Below, one piece after another: positions 17,235-25,532 of a stretch of DNA of 64,000 nucleotides. Below the pieces are notes generated by a model. That model was not told the origin of the DNA, made no database searches, and saw only the letters and a program-made list of their open reading frames with translations. The DNA is from Anaerolineales bacterium (GTDB lineage Bacteria; Chloroflexota; Anaerolineae; 4572-78; J111). Each line of letters opens with the position of its first letter. Position 1 is the first letter of the stretch. The position numbers were made by a program, and so were the translations under genes. The stretch is from assembly GCA_015075405.1 (NCBI GenBank), contig JABTUK010000002.1:186001-250000 (forward strand). Direction: 5' to 3'.

Positions 17235-18791
17235 CTACCTCAGCCATTCCTCCGCTAACGGATTTAAGTTTTGACCTGACACCCGCTGAGCCGTGACCAA
17301 AAAAGTCTGCGGGGTGACAATTTTATAACGGTTTTCAAGGTAGTAAGTTTGTAGCACCTGGCGGTACATGGCTTCGCCCAATTGCTCGCGCAGAGCATTA
17401 AAAAAGAGGGCGGCCTTGGCATAGACCAGCAGTTCGTAACTGGCCGGGTCGAAGGCAGCAGCGGGGCGGTCTACAATGCCATCCACCATCCCGGCGGCGC
17501 TGTCGAAGGGGATGAGCCAGCGGGCGGTCATCAGCCGCTGGGCTTCGTTCTCGCCAAAGACGCTGCGGTAATAGTCAAAGGCGCTGTACTCAGTCAGCCC
17601 CTCGTCCAGCCAGGGGTGCTGGTAAGGATTATTGCCGACGACTCCATACCACCACTGATGAGCTACCTCGTGGGCCACCAGAAAGGCCAGCCTGTCACGA
17701 GTCGAGACAGCAGCCACCTCATGCTGGTCGCCCCCATACAAATCCTCGCCGATTAAAACCAAGCCGCTGTACTCCATCCCCCGAAAGTTAAGCGGCGCTT
17801 CAACCACATCCAGTTCGGTGTAGGGGTAGAGGCCAAAGGTATCGCTGTAGAGACGCAGCGAGGCCGTCGCGTGAGCCAGCACGATCCGGGCGGCGGCTTC
17901 GTGGCCTGGCAAATAGTACGAGGTTACGGTTGCGCCAGCGGCGTTCTCGCTGACCGCCTGGAACGGCCCGGCGATGACGGTCATATCGCGCAGCGGGCCG
18001 CCCACAATTTGCCAGGTTCGGCTGCCATTGGGATTGTCAATGACATTCAAAGTGACGCCACTGGCAACGACGACCAAATCTCTTGGCAGGGTCAGGTCAA
18101 GTTGGTAGAGCGCGGCTTCATTATACAACACATCGCCGTGCGCCGGGGGGCTGTCCAACGTCCATTCGCTGCCCTGGTGGACGGCCAGGGTAGGATAAAA
18201 ACCGGGCAGGGTCAAAATTGGGCCATCCCAGCCAAAGAGGGTATAATTGGCCTCGTCCAGGCCGCGCTGACCGCTTACTTCGATAACAAAAGCCAAATCT
18301 ATTGTGATAAGAGCCGTTGTAGCTGCGGGCAGCGGCAGGCGAATTGCTGCTCTGTCGGCCAGAGAGGTAACATCGGCGGGAGAATTGTTGACTCGGACGG
18401 TTGTGATCCGGCTGGCTCCGCCGTAATTTGGCAGGTTGGGATAAAGCCGAAAAACCACTTCGGGGCCGGGCGCGGGCACAATCACCTGGGCTACGCCTTG
18501 CAGGGTTTGGCCGGTTTCGTCCAATGTGGCGCTGATGTGATAGCTGGGCAGGGGACCGACCGTTTCAACATCCCCTCGCGCCCAAGGCTGCAAAGCGGCG
18601 CGATAGTGAAAAAAAGGATCGGGGGTGGGAGTGGGGGTAATCAAGCCGGTTTCCATCAGAACGGTTTCGGGGTCGAAGGCGCAGGCAGTGAGGAAGCCAG
18701 TAGTCAGTAGCCAGTAGCCGGTAACCAGTAGACGCAAGATGCAAGATGCAAGACGGAAAGACGTGGCTGGATGGGTAGGACGGTTAAACAT
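17235..18791 (-). CDS. M1-family zinc metallopeptidase lipoprotein (paralog 2)
   Basis: A 518-residue paralog of the protein at 15011-16663. It has HEVAHQWW and the third zinc ligand 18 residues later in WLDEGLTEY; GxMEN is RGMEYSG. The N terminus is basic followed by LLVTGYWLLTTGFLTAC, a good lipobox (LTAC), so it should be a lipoprotein. This signal peptide is encoded by word repeats (CTACTGG and CTTGCAT units, 18697-18756), which is unusual. It is probably transcribed ahead of the TauE-like gene and paralog 1. Confidence 0.83.
   Translation of the reverse strand: MFNRPTHPATSFRLASCILRLLVTGYWLLTTGFLTACAFDPETVLMETGLITPTPTPDPFFHYRAALQPWARGDVETVGPLPSYHISATLDETGQTLQGVAQVIVPAPGPEVVFRLYPNLPNYGGASRITTVRVNNSPADVTSLADRAAIRLPLPAATTALITIDLAFVIEVSGQRGLDEANYTLFGWDGPILTLPGFYPTLAVHQGSEWTLDSPPAHGDVLYNEAALYQLDLTLPRDLVVVASGVTLNVIDNPNGSRTWQIVGGPLRDMTVIAGPFQAVSENAAGATVTSYYLPGHEAAARIVLAHATASLRLYSDTFGLYPYTELDVVEAPLNFRGMEYSGLVLIGEDLYGGDQHEVAAVSTRDRLAFLVAHEVAHQWWYGVVGNNPYQHPWLDEGLTEYSAFDYYRSVFGENEAQRLMTARWLIPFDSAAGMVDGIVDRPAAAFDPASYELLVYAKAALFFNALREQLGEAMYRQVLQTYYLENRYKIVTPQTFLVTAQRVSGQNLNPLAEEWLR
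18697..18756. repeat. CAGTAGC and GCAAGAT word repeats inside a signal-peptide-coding region
   Basis: On the plus strand, units CCAGTAGTCAGTAGCCAGTAGCCGG and GCAAGATGCAAGATGCAAG follow each other. Similar words occur in intergenic arrays elsewhere in the window. Here they are in frame within the 5' end of the M1-like gene. Confidence 0.8.
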
Positions 18792-18851
18792 GCGCCGATT
18801 ATACCATAAAGCTGAGTAAGATAATTATACGCGCTTGCCCAAATTATCGTT

Positions 18852-18880
18852 TTGACAAGTTAACGCCTTTGTGATAAACT
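18852..18880 (+). promoter_or_regulatory. Candidate promoter of the nuo operon
   Basis: TTGACA (18852-18857) and TAAACT (18875-18880) are separated by 17 bases and lie about 60 bases before nuoA in the divergent gap. The -35 is a perfect consensus and the -10 is weaker. Confidence 0.5.
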
Positions 18881-18941
18881 TAACGAATGCCACGCTTCAA
18901 AAGCGCATAGCCTCGATGATGCTGCGGAAAGAGATCAACCT

Positions 18942-19298
18942 ATGCCAATAGATTATTTGCCGGTTTTAATCTTTATTCTAGTCTGCACCTTTATTACTGC
19001 TGTTTCTTTAATTACCCCTCATTTTTTGGGGCCGCTCCGGCCCAATAAAGCCAAATCCGAAGTGGTCGAGTCTGGTAAGTTGAACTATGGCGACGCCCGC
19101 CGCCGGGTGCCGATTTTGTATTATATGGTCGCCATGCTCTTTATTCTGTTTGACATCGAGGTGCTGTTTTTCTATCCCTGGGCGGTCTTGTTTTGGGATT
19201 TGAAATGGTATGGTCTGCTTCAGATTGGTATATTTGCCTTGCTTTTGGTTGAAAGTTTTATTTATGTCTGGAAGAAAGGAGCACTGGAATGGGAATAG
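18942..19298 (+). CDS. nuoA: NADH-quinone oxidoreductase subunit A
   Basis: A 118-residue membrane subunit of complex I with three transmembrane helices. It has the conserved loop [31 protein letters not shown] and the carboxylates of [13 protein letters not shown]. It helps to close the quinone cavity at the junction of the membrane and peripheral arms. It is the first gene of a contiguous nuo operon and overlaps nuoB by 10 bases. Confidence 0.97.
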   Translation: MPIDYLPVLIFILVCTFITAVSLITPHFLGPLRPNKAKSEVVESGKLNYGDARRRVPILYYMVAMLFILFDIEVLFFYPWAVLFWDLKWYGLLQIGIFALLLVESFIYVWKKGALEWE

Positions 19299-19819
19299 CC
19301 GTAGGAAATCCCCCTTATCCAGGTGTTGGGACGACCGAAGCCGACGGTAAAACCGGCAGTTTGGGTATTGCCGTCGCTCGTTTAGAGGATGCGGTCAACT
19401 GGGGCCGCGCTAATTCGATCTGGCCGTTGTTGTTTGGGCTGGCCTGCTGCGCCATCGAGCAAATCGCTGCCGGGATGCCCCGCTTTGATATTGCCCGCTT
19501 TGGTTCGGAGGTGTTTCGGGCTTCGCCCCGCCAGGCGGATTTGTTAATTGTTTCCGGCCGGGTTTCCAACAAAATGGCTCCGGTCATCAAGCGCGTTTAC
19601 GATCAGATGTCGTACCCCAAGTGGGTCATCGCCATGGGCGATTGCGCCTCGTGCGGCGGCCCGTTTAATAATTACGCCATTATCCAGGGGGTTGACAAAA
19701 TTCTGCCGGTTGACGTCTACGTGCCCGGCTGCCCGCCTCGCCCCGAAGCGCTATTCTACGCCTTGACCTTGCTGCAAAAGAAAATCAAGGCTGAGGAAAA
19801 GTTAGGCATCAGAGAATAA
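19289..19819 (+). CDS. nuoB: NADH-quinone oxidoreductase subunit B
   Basis: A 176-residue peripheral-arm subunit that binds iron-sulfur cluster N2, the last electron carrier before quinone. The ligand cysteines are visible: Cys53-Cys54 in GLACCAIEQ, Cys119/Cys122 in [10 protein letters not shown] and Cys148 in [10 protein letters not shown]. The start codon overlaps the end of nuoA, indicating translational coupling. Confidence 0.97.
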   Translation: MGIAVGNPPYPGVGTTEADGKTGSLGIAVARLEDAVNWGRANSIWPLLFGLACCAIEQIAAGMPRFDIARFGSEVFRASPRQADLLIVSGRVSNKMAPVIKRVYDQMSYPKWVIAMGDCASCGGPFNNYAIIQGVDKILPVDVYVPGCPPRPEALFYALTLLQKKIKAEEKLGIRE

Positions 19820-19826
19820 AATCAAG

Positions 19827-19920
19827 GGTCTGAGGGAACTTAATGGAACTAAGGGAACTTGAACATTCCGTTAGTTCCCTCAGTTCCATCAGTTTCCTCA
19901 ATCCGTTAATTCCGGTTTTT
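19827..19920. repeat. nuoB–nuoCD spacer hairpin of GGGAACTTAATGGAACTAAG words
   Basis: The left half repeats GAGGGAACTTAATGGAACTAAGG and the right half its complement (TTAGTTCCCTCAGTTCCATCAG, TTTCCTCA). The arms pair imperfectly. It lies between the nuoB stop and the nuoCD start. Confidence 0.8.
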
Positions 19921-19934
19921 ATGGATTTTTGGCA

Positions 19935-21707
19935 ATGACAGACACAACTGTTGAAAAATTAGAAGCAGCTTTTCCGTCCGGGGTCATAGGGCGCTCAGAG
20001 TTTCGGGATACGACGACAGTTTATATCAGTTCCGATCAATGGCACGAAGCAGCCCGTTTTTTGCATGACGACCCGGATTTGCAGTACAACCTGCTGGTGG
20101 ATGTTTATGGCACAGACCGGCTCAAACTGGGGCAGACTCCCCGCCTCGCCGCCAATTATGAGCTGTACTCAATTCCCAAAAACAAATTTCTGCGGGTGAT
20201 TGTCGCCGCGCCTGATCGTCCCACCGACAGCAGCACCAACGGCAAGCACGGCGACCTGCCGCTCCTGCCCAGCGTCACCGATATTTGGCCGGGGGCCGAC
20301 TGGTTGGAGCGCGAAACCTACGATTTGATGGGCATCGAGTTCAGCGGGCATCCCTGGATGCACCGCATTTTAATGCCCGACAACTGGGTGGGCCATCCGT
20401 TACGCAAGGATTATCCGCTGGGCGGCGAGCCGGTTTATTTTGAGCACGACCGCCAGAATCCGCGTTTTGCTCACCTGGGCAAACAGATTATGGTCGGGCC
20501 ATCCTATCTGTCAGATTTACCGGAGGATATGGACACCGAAGAGCACATGGTGCTCAACCTGGGGCCGCACCACCCGGCCACGCACGGCGTGCTGCGCCTG
20601 GCGGTCGAACTGGACGGCGAGATTGTGCTCAAGGTCAGCCCGGAGTTGGGCTACCTTCACTCCGGCTTTGAAAAAACCGGCGAAAATAAGCGGTACGAGA
20701 AATTTATTCCTTACTGTGACCGCATGGATTACGCCGCACCGATGAACAACAACCTGGCCTATGTGCTGGCTGTAGAAAAACTGCTTGACGTTGAAATTCC
20801 CGAGTATGCCCAGTTCACCCGTGTGATTTGCGCCGAGTTACAGCGCATTGCCAGCCATATGATCTGGCTGGGCACCCACGCTATGGACGTCAGCGGCACC
20901 GGCCACGCCCTGGTCATGTACTGCTTCCAGATGCGCGAGCGGATTCTGGACATTTTTGAAATGGTCTGCGGGGCGCGTATGACCACTAGCTACTTCAGTG
21001 TGGGTGGGCTGCGCTGGCCGCTGCCCGGCGCGTTTGAGGATGCGGTGAAGTCTTTTCTGGCCGAGTTCAAGGGCTATTTAAAAGATTACGAAGCCATGCT
21101 CACCGATAACCCGATCTGGTTGAGCCGGACCAGAGGCGTGGGTTATCTGCGGGCCGAGGAGGCGATTGGGTTGAGCGTGACCGGGCCGCTGCTGCGGGCT
21201 GCCGGGGTGCCATTAGATTTGCGCAAACTGCGGCCTTATTCGGGCTACGATCAATTTGATTTCGACGTGCCTACCTCAACCAACGCCGACTGCTACGCCC
21301 GCTATGAAGTGCGTATTCTTGAATTGGGCCAGAGCTTGCGCATCATCGAACAGGCTCTCACCAAAATTCAGCCCGGTCCCTTCCGTACGGCAGACCGCAA
21401 AGTGGCTCTGCCGCCCCGCGAAGAGATTTCCAGCAGCATGGAATCGCTCATCCACCACTTCAAGCTGGTTACAGAGGGCTATCGCCCGCCTGATGGACAG
21501 ATATACTATGTGGCCGAAAACCCCAAAGGCTGGCTGGGCTTTGGCCTCATCAGCGATGGCACGGCCATTCCTCACCGGCTGCGGGTGCGCGGGCCATCGT
21601 TTGTCAACCTGCAAGCCACCCACACTATGGCTAAAGGCGGCTACGTCTCTGATTTGATCGCCATCATCGGCTCGATTGACATCGTTTTGGGTGAGGTGGA
21701 CAGGTAG
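19935..21707 (+). CDS. nuoCD: NADH-quinone oxidoreductase subunits C and D, fused
   Basis: A 590-residue fusion. Residues 1-190 are the 30-kDa C subunit ([32 protein letters not shown]) and about 205-590 the 49-kDa D subunit, with [32 protein letters not shown] and the C-terminal [23 protein letters not shown]. The D part lines the quinone site with NuoB. Fusion of C and D is known in several bacteria. ATG 19935 is chosen; an in-frame TTG at 19929 is possible, and no strong ribosome binding site distinguishes them. Confidence 0.96.
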   Translation: MTDTTVEKLEAAFPSGVIGRSEFRDTTTVYISSDQWHEAARFLHDDPDLQYNLLVDVYGTDRLKLGQTPRLAANYELYSIPKNKFLRVIVAAPDRPTDSSTNGKHGDLPLLPSVTDIWPGADWLERETYDLMGIEFSGHPWMHRILMPDNWVGHPLRKDYPLGGEPVYFEHDRQNPRFAHLGKQIMVGPSYLSDLPEDMDTEEHMVLNLGPHHPATHGVLRLAVELDGEIVLKVSPELGYLHSGFEKTGENKRYEKFIPYCDRMDYAAPMNNNLAYVLAVEKLLDVEIPEYAQFTRVICAELQRIASHMIWLGTHAMDVSGTGHALVMYCFQMRERILDIFEMVCGARMTTSYFSVGGLRWPLPGAFEDAVKSFLAEFKGYLKDYEAMLTDNPIWLSRTRGVGYLRAEEAIGLSVTGPLLRAAGVPLDLRKLRPYSGYDQFDFDVPTSTNADCYARYEVRILELGQSLRIIEQALTKIQPGPFRTADRKVALPPREEISSSMESLIHHFKLVTEGYRPPDGQIYYVAENPKGWLGFGLISDGTAIPHRLRVRGPSFVNLQATHTMAKGGYVSDLIAIIGSIDIVLGEVDR

Positions 21708-21810
21708 CAGGGGAGCAAGGTAGCAGGGTAACAAGGTCGCAGGGTCGCAAGTAACAATTTTTCTCACGCATCACGCATCACGTTCTACGCACCACACACT
21801 ACGCACCACG
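21706..21810. repeat. nuoCD–nuoE spacer with two word arrays
   Basis: First come GGTAGCAGGGGAGCAAGG-type units (shared in type with 2633-2660 and 8110-8165), beginning inside the nuoCD stop codon. Then come CGCATCACGCATCACG/CTACGCACCACA units. The two arrays are not complementary to each other, so this spacer is a direct-repeat form. Confidence 0.7.
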
Positions 21811-21859
21811 TCCGAGACACAACCAAGTGTGGTTCAACAAAAATTACAAAGGCACTCCT

Positions 21860-22354
21860 ATGTGGTCTGAAAAAGAACAACAAGAACTGGACGAAATTCT
21901 CAAAAAGTACCCGCCTGACCGTAAAATGTCGGCGGTGCTGCCGGCGCTGTACCTGGCCCAACGGGAGAAAAACTGGCTCGACAGTGACGACATTGCCGCT
22001 GTCGCCGAGGCGTTGGATTTGCCGGTCACGCATGTCCATTCCATCATCGGCTTTTACACTCTTTTCCGTAAAGAGCCGACCGGCAAATACATAGTTCAGG
22101 TTTGCACCGACCTACCCTGTGCCCTGCGCGGCGCGGAAGATTTCTATCATCGCTTGTGCCAGCGCATGGGGGTTGGACCTCACGGCGGCGCCACCGAGGA
22201 TGGCCTGTTCACGGTCGAGTCGGTGGTCTGCATTGCCGCCTGCGATAAAGCGCCTTGTTTGCAAATCAATCTGGATTATTACGAGAACTTAACCGACGAG
22301 CAGGTTGACGAAGTGATAGACCGGCTGCGGGCGGCGGAAACACAGCAAGCTTGA
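21860..22354 (+). CDS. nuoE: NADH-quinone oxidoreductase subunit E
   Basis: A 164-residue thioredoxin-like subunit that binds the 2Fe-2S cluster N1a. Ligands are visible as CTDLPC and CIAAC (Cys-x4-Cys and Cys-x3-Cys). An in-frame GTG at 21827 would add 11 residues, but ATG 21860 is preceded by AAAGG at proper distance. NuoE normally pairs with NuoF, whose gene here lies beyond a two-gene insertion. Confidence 0.95.
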   Translation: MWSEKEQQELDEILKKYPPDRKMSAVLPALYLAQREKNWLDSDDIAAVAEALDLPVTHVHSIIGFYTLFRKEPTGKYIVQVCTDLPCALRGAEDFYHRLCQRMGVGPHGGATEDGLFTVESVVCIAACDKAPCLQINLDYYENLTDEQVDEVIDRLRAAETQQA

Positions 22355-22366
22355 GAAGAACAAGTA

Positions 22367-23545
22367 ATGTTACGCAAGTTTACAGTCAATAACTTTAAAT
22401 CACTGATTAATGTTACCTATGAACCGGGTACTGTGAATTTGCTGGTTGGAGTGAACAACTCGGGCAAGACTAACTTTTGTCAGGCATTGCGTTTTTTTAG
22501 TCAGACAGCTCAAGGAAAACAAGATTTAAGGAGTGCCTGGCATCGAACATTAGGTTGGGATGTAGCGGTAAAAAATGTTTATTTCGATCACCCCACTGTA
22601 GACCTTAATTGTGTTGCGGAATTGATCGTACACGGTGAAAGCCTAACCTTTTCGTATTCACTTAGCCTGGATACCTCAAATACCGCTCCTGTTCGGGTGG
22701 CAACAGAACAGTTACAAATTTCGGGAGGCGCATTCGGTTCTGGATACAAAACTCTATTGGAGAATAAGGCCGGTCAGGTTCGATTATTAAATGAGGTTCG
22801 TTATCTAAAAAATGAACCTTTGGAAGCTTGTTATGAGGATACAACGCTTGATTTTGAAGTTACTATGCTTTCCTTTTTGCACGATAAGCAAGTGAATGGT
22901 CGAGCGATAGCTTTTCGTGATTATCTGGCCCGCTGGCAATATTATGATTTTGATATATCTGGCTTACGGGATGATCGCTTTGAAACTCTAACCATTGCCC
23001 TCAATTCTAGTGGAAGTAACCTGGCTTCAGCGCTGTTTCATTTAAAAAGTAATGATGAGCGTTATTATCGACGTTTGTTAGAGTTGGTAAAAAAGGTAGA
23101 AAAACGATTAGACGCGCTCAATTTTATCATTGTTGGTGAACATATTAAGATGGAATTGACTGATGAAGAAGGCCATCGCTTTGATTTGAGTGCTGCTTCC
23201 GGTGGTACCTTGCGCTTTATGGCTTTGGCCTACATTATTCTAAACAATGCCCGTCAGAGCAACCCTCCGCTCACAATTATTGAGGAGCCGGAGAATGGTC
23301 TTTATGTTCGCTATCTGAAATTGTTATTTGAGTTAATTGACCCAACCGGAGGGGGCGGGCAATATATATTCACGTCTCACGCCCCTTATTTCATTGATCT
23401 ATTTGAGAATCATTTAGAAAATATTACTTTGATGGAGGATCGAGGAACATACTCCACTCTGCTCAAACCCGACCCAGTCAAGGTACGCAAGTATCTGGAG
23501 GAAATGCCTCTCGGTGAGTTGCACTTTCACGAGATGTTAGTATGA
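22367..23545 (+). CDS. AAA-family (OLD/RecF-like) ATPase of a two-gene cassette
   Basis: A 392-residue ABC-type AAA ATPase. Walker A is GVNNSGKTNFCQAL (about 29-42), the signature-like region is DLSAASGGTLRFMALAYIIL, Walker B is LTIIEEPENGLY, and the switch His is in YIFTSHAPYFIDLF. It has no nuclease domain of its own; that function would come from the next gene, which overlaps it by 4 bases. Related ATPase/TOPRIM pairs (OLD, PARIS, Gabija-like) act in anti-phage defence. It begins 12 bases after nuoE, and its base use is visibly AT-richer than the nuo genes, so it was probably acquired by transfer. Confidence 0.8.
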   Translation: MLRKFTVNNFKSLINVTYEPGTVNLLVGVNNSGKTNFCQALRFFSQTAQGKQDLRSAWHRTLGWDVAVKNVYFDHPTVDLNCVAELIVHGESLTFSYSLSLDTSNTAPVRVATEQLQISGGAFGSGYKTLLENKAGQVRLLNEVRYLKNEPLEACYEDTTLDFEVTMLSFLHDKQVNGRAIAFRDYLARWQYYDFDISGLRDDRFETLTIALNSSGSNLASALFHLKSNDERYYRRLLELVKKVEKRLDALNFIIVGEHIKMELTDEEGHRFDLSAASGGTLRFMALAYIILNNARQSNPPLTIIEEPENGLYVRYLKLLFELIDPTGGGGQYIFTSHAPYFIDLFENHLENITLMEDRGTYSTLLKPDPVKVRKYLEEMPLGELHFHEMLV

Positions 23546-24135
23546 GTATCGGTTACTCTGTGGAAGGGGCAACCGATCGGGCCTTTTTGGAAGGATTACG
23601 GCGTCGTTGGTGTCCAGAAGCGACATTGATAGAGGGAGCTTTTCGTGGCGCTTCCCATATTTCGCTCCGCCGTGATATTCCTAAAATTTGCCTGGAACTG
23701 GCTCACAAAGGGGCAAAAGTATTTGTCTTCTTAACCGATGCCAACAGTCAGGATTGGCGACAGGTTAGACAACATGAGAGCGAATTGATACCGTCAGAAT
23801 TTCGTCACCTCACCCTTTATGGGGTAGCCGACCGGAATATCGAATGTTGGTTGGCGGCTGATCGAACTTATTTGGCTCAGCAATTGGGTATCTCTCCAAA
23901 AGTTTTGAAAGTAGACGACCCGAAGGATATAGTTGAAAAAGAATTGGGTATTACCAGGCATGATAAAAGAGAAGAAGAAATTGCCTCCCTTGTATATAAC
24001 GCGCCGCTCCATAACTGGCTCAAAAAATCTTCCTCGTTTGAAGCATTTTATGAGGATGCCCGGATTTTGAGTAAACAAGAAGGAGTTTCTATTCCCAATG
24101 AGCGAGATGCAAAAATGAGGAAAGTAAATGGGTAA
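23542..24135 (+). CDS. TOPRIM-like (DUF4276-type) partner of the OLD-like ATPase
   Basis: A 197-residue protein. The N-terminal SVEGATDRAFLEGLLR-like sequence (VEGATDRAFL) supplies the acidic residue expected in a TOPRIM/DUF4276 fold, and VFVFLTDANSQDWRQV the second acidic motif. Later segments are helical. Such proteins are predicted nucleases or nucleotide-handling effectors controlled by the linked ATPase. Start ATG 23542 overlaps the ATPase stop. The end at 24135 lies 7 bases before the nuoF start, so the cassette fits neatly between nuoE and nuoF. Confidence 0.7.
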   Translation: MSIGYSVEGATDRAFLEGLRRRWCPEATLIEGAFRGASHISLRRDIPKICLELAHKGAKVFVFLTDANSQDWRQVRQHESELIPSEFRHLTLYGVADRNIECWLAADRTYLAQQLGISPKVLKVDDPKDIVEKELGITRHDKREEEIASLVYNAPLHNWLKKSSSFEAFYEDARILSKQEGVSIPNERDAKMRKVNG

Positions 24136-24142
24136 TAGTCTG

Positions 24143-25447
24143 ATGGATAAACATGTTCTATTACGCCACCGCGACGTGGAAAACATCCGCGATATTGAGG
24201 TCTATACGGCCAACGGCGGTTATGAGGCTTTGAAAAAGGCCGTCAAGGACATGACTCCCGACGACGTGATGAACGAAGTCAAGGCGTCGGGCTTGCGGGG
24301 ACGCGGCGGGGCGGGTTTTCCGGCCGGGGTTAAGTGGAGTTTTATTCCCAAAAACATCTTCCCTAAATACATCGTGGTTAATGCCGACGAGAGCGAACCT
24401 GGTACTTTCAAAGACCGGGAGATTATGACCTTTAACCCGCACCAATTCATCGAGGGCGTCATTCTGTGCGCCTATGCGGTGGGTGCGGAAACGGCCTACA
24501 TTTATGGCCGGGGCGAATTTAAACCGGTTTTCAACGGCCCTGACGGCCTGCAAAAAGCGGTTGACGAGGCCTACGCCAAAGGGTTTTTGGGTAAAAATAT
24601 CCTGGGCAGCAACTTCTCGATAGATATTCATCTGCACCTGGGCGCAGGCGCGTACATCTGCGGCGAAGAAACGGCGCTGCTCAACAGCCTCGAAGGGTTG
24701 ATGGGCCAGCCGCGCAGCCGGCCGCCGTTTCCGGCGGTGGAGGGGTTGTATGCCAAACCGACGGTTATCAACAACGTCGAAACGCTGACCAACGTCCCGC
24801 CGATTATTGCCAACGGGGCCACCTGGTACCGCCAGTTTGGAACCGAGAAAAGCCCCGGCACCAAAATTTTCAGCCTGAGCGGGCGGGTCAATCGGCCCGG
24901 CAACTACGAGCTGCCGCTGGGGACGCCCATTCGCTATCTGATTGAAGAGTGCGGCGGCGGGATTATTGACGGCAAGGCAGTCAAGGGGATTTTGCCGGCG
25001 GGCGCGTCGTCGGCCATTATTGGGCCGGATAAAATAGATACGACCATGGATTACGAGGCCATGGCCGCTGCCGGAACGATGCTCGGCTCAGCTTCGTTTA
25101 TTATTCTGGATGAGACGGTGGATGCCGTCTGGGCCGCCGAGAAAAACGTCAAATTCTTCAAACACGAAAGCTGCGGCAAATGTAGCCCCTGCCGCGAGGG
25201 CACGCACTGGCTGGTCAATGTCTATGCCAAACTGCGCGAAGGGCGCGGCACTAGGGAAGATATTCAACTGCTGAACTCGATTATCGAGCAGATGGAGGGC
25301 AACTGCTTCTGCCTGCTGGGCGAGTTTGTCATTCCCGGTGTGCGGACCAGTATGAAGTTGTTTGGCTCCGAATATGAGGCCCTGGCCGTCAACGAGCCTG
25401 GCGAAAACGGGCAGCCGCAGAAGAATTTAGTGCATCTGTATTTGTAG
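24143..25447 (+). CDS. nuoF: NADH-quinone oxidoreductase subunit F
   Basis: A 434-residue subunit that oxidises NADH on FMN and binds 4Fe-4S cluster N3. It has GRGGAGFPAGVKW for NADH/FMN binding, YICGEETALLNSLEG, and cluster ligands in ESCGKCSPCREGTHW plus the distant Cys in NCFCLLG. An in-frame ATG at 24128 overlaps the end of the cassette gene; ATG 24143 is preferred since MDKHVLLRH matches the family start better. The cassette separates it from nuoE. Confidence 0.96.
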   Translation: MDKHVLLRHRDVENIRDIEVYTANGGYEALKKAVKDMTPDDVMNEVKASGLRGRGGAGFPAGVKWSFIPKNIFPKYIVVNADESEPGTFKDREIMTFNPHQFIEGVILCAYAVGAETAYIYGRGEFKPVFNGPDGLQKAVDEAYAKGFLGKNILGSNFSIDIHLHLGAGAYICGEETALLNSLEGLMGQPRSRPPFPAVEGLYAKPTVINNVETLTNVPPIIANGATWYRQFGTEKSPGTKIFSLSGRVNRPGNYELPLGTPIRYLIEECGGGIIDGKAVKGILPAGASSAIIGPDKIDTTMDYEAMAAAGTMLGSASFIILDETVDAVWAAEKNVKFFKHESCGKCSPCREGTHWLVNVYAKLREGRGTREDIQLLNSIIEQMEGNCFCLLGEFVIPGVRTSMKLFGSEYEALAVNEPGENGQPQKNLVHLYL

Positions 25448-25515
25448 ACCGAAGACGGAAGACCGGGGACCTGGCATATATCTAGCCCGGTCTCCCGTCC
25501 CTGGTCCCCGGTCGG
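25447..25515. repeat. nuoF–nuoG spacer hairpin of GACCGGGGACC words
   Basis: The left arm carries GACCGAAGACGGAAGACCGG and the right arm the complement CCCGGTCTCCCGTCC plus GGTCCCCGGTC (25503-25513). The core GACCGGGGACC at 25461-25471 pairs perfectly with the last unit. It lies between nuoF and the nuoG ribosome binding site AAGGAAA. Confidence 0.85.
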
Positions 25516-25532
25516 TTTTAATAAGGAAACCA

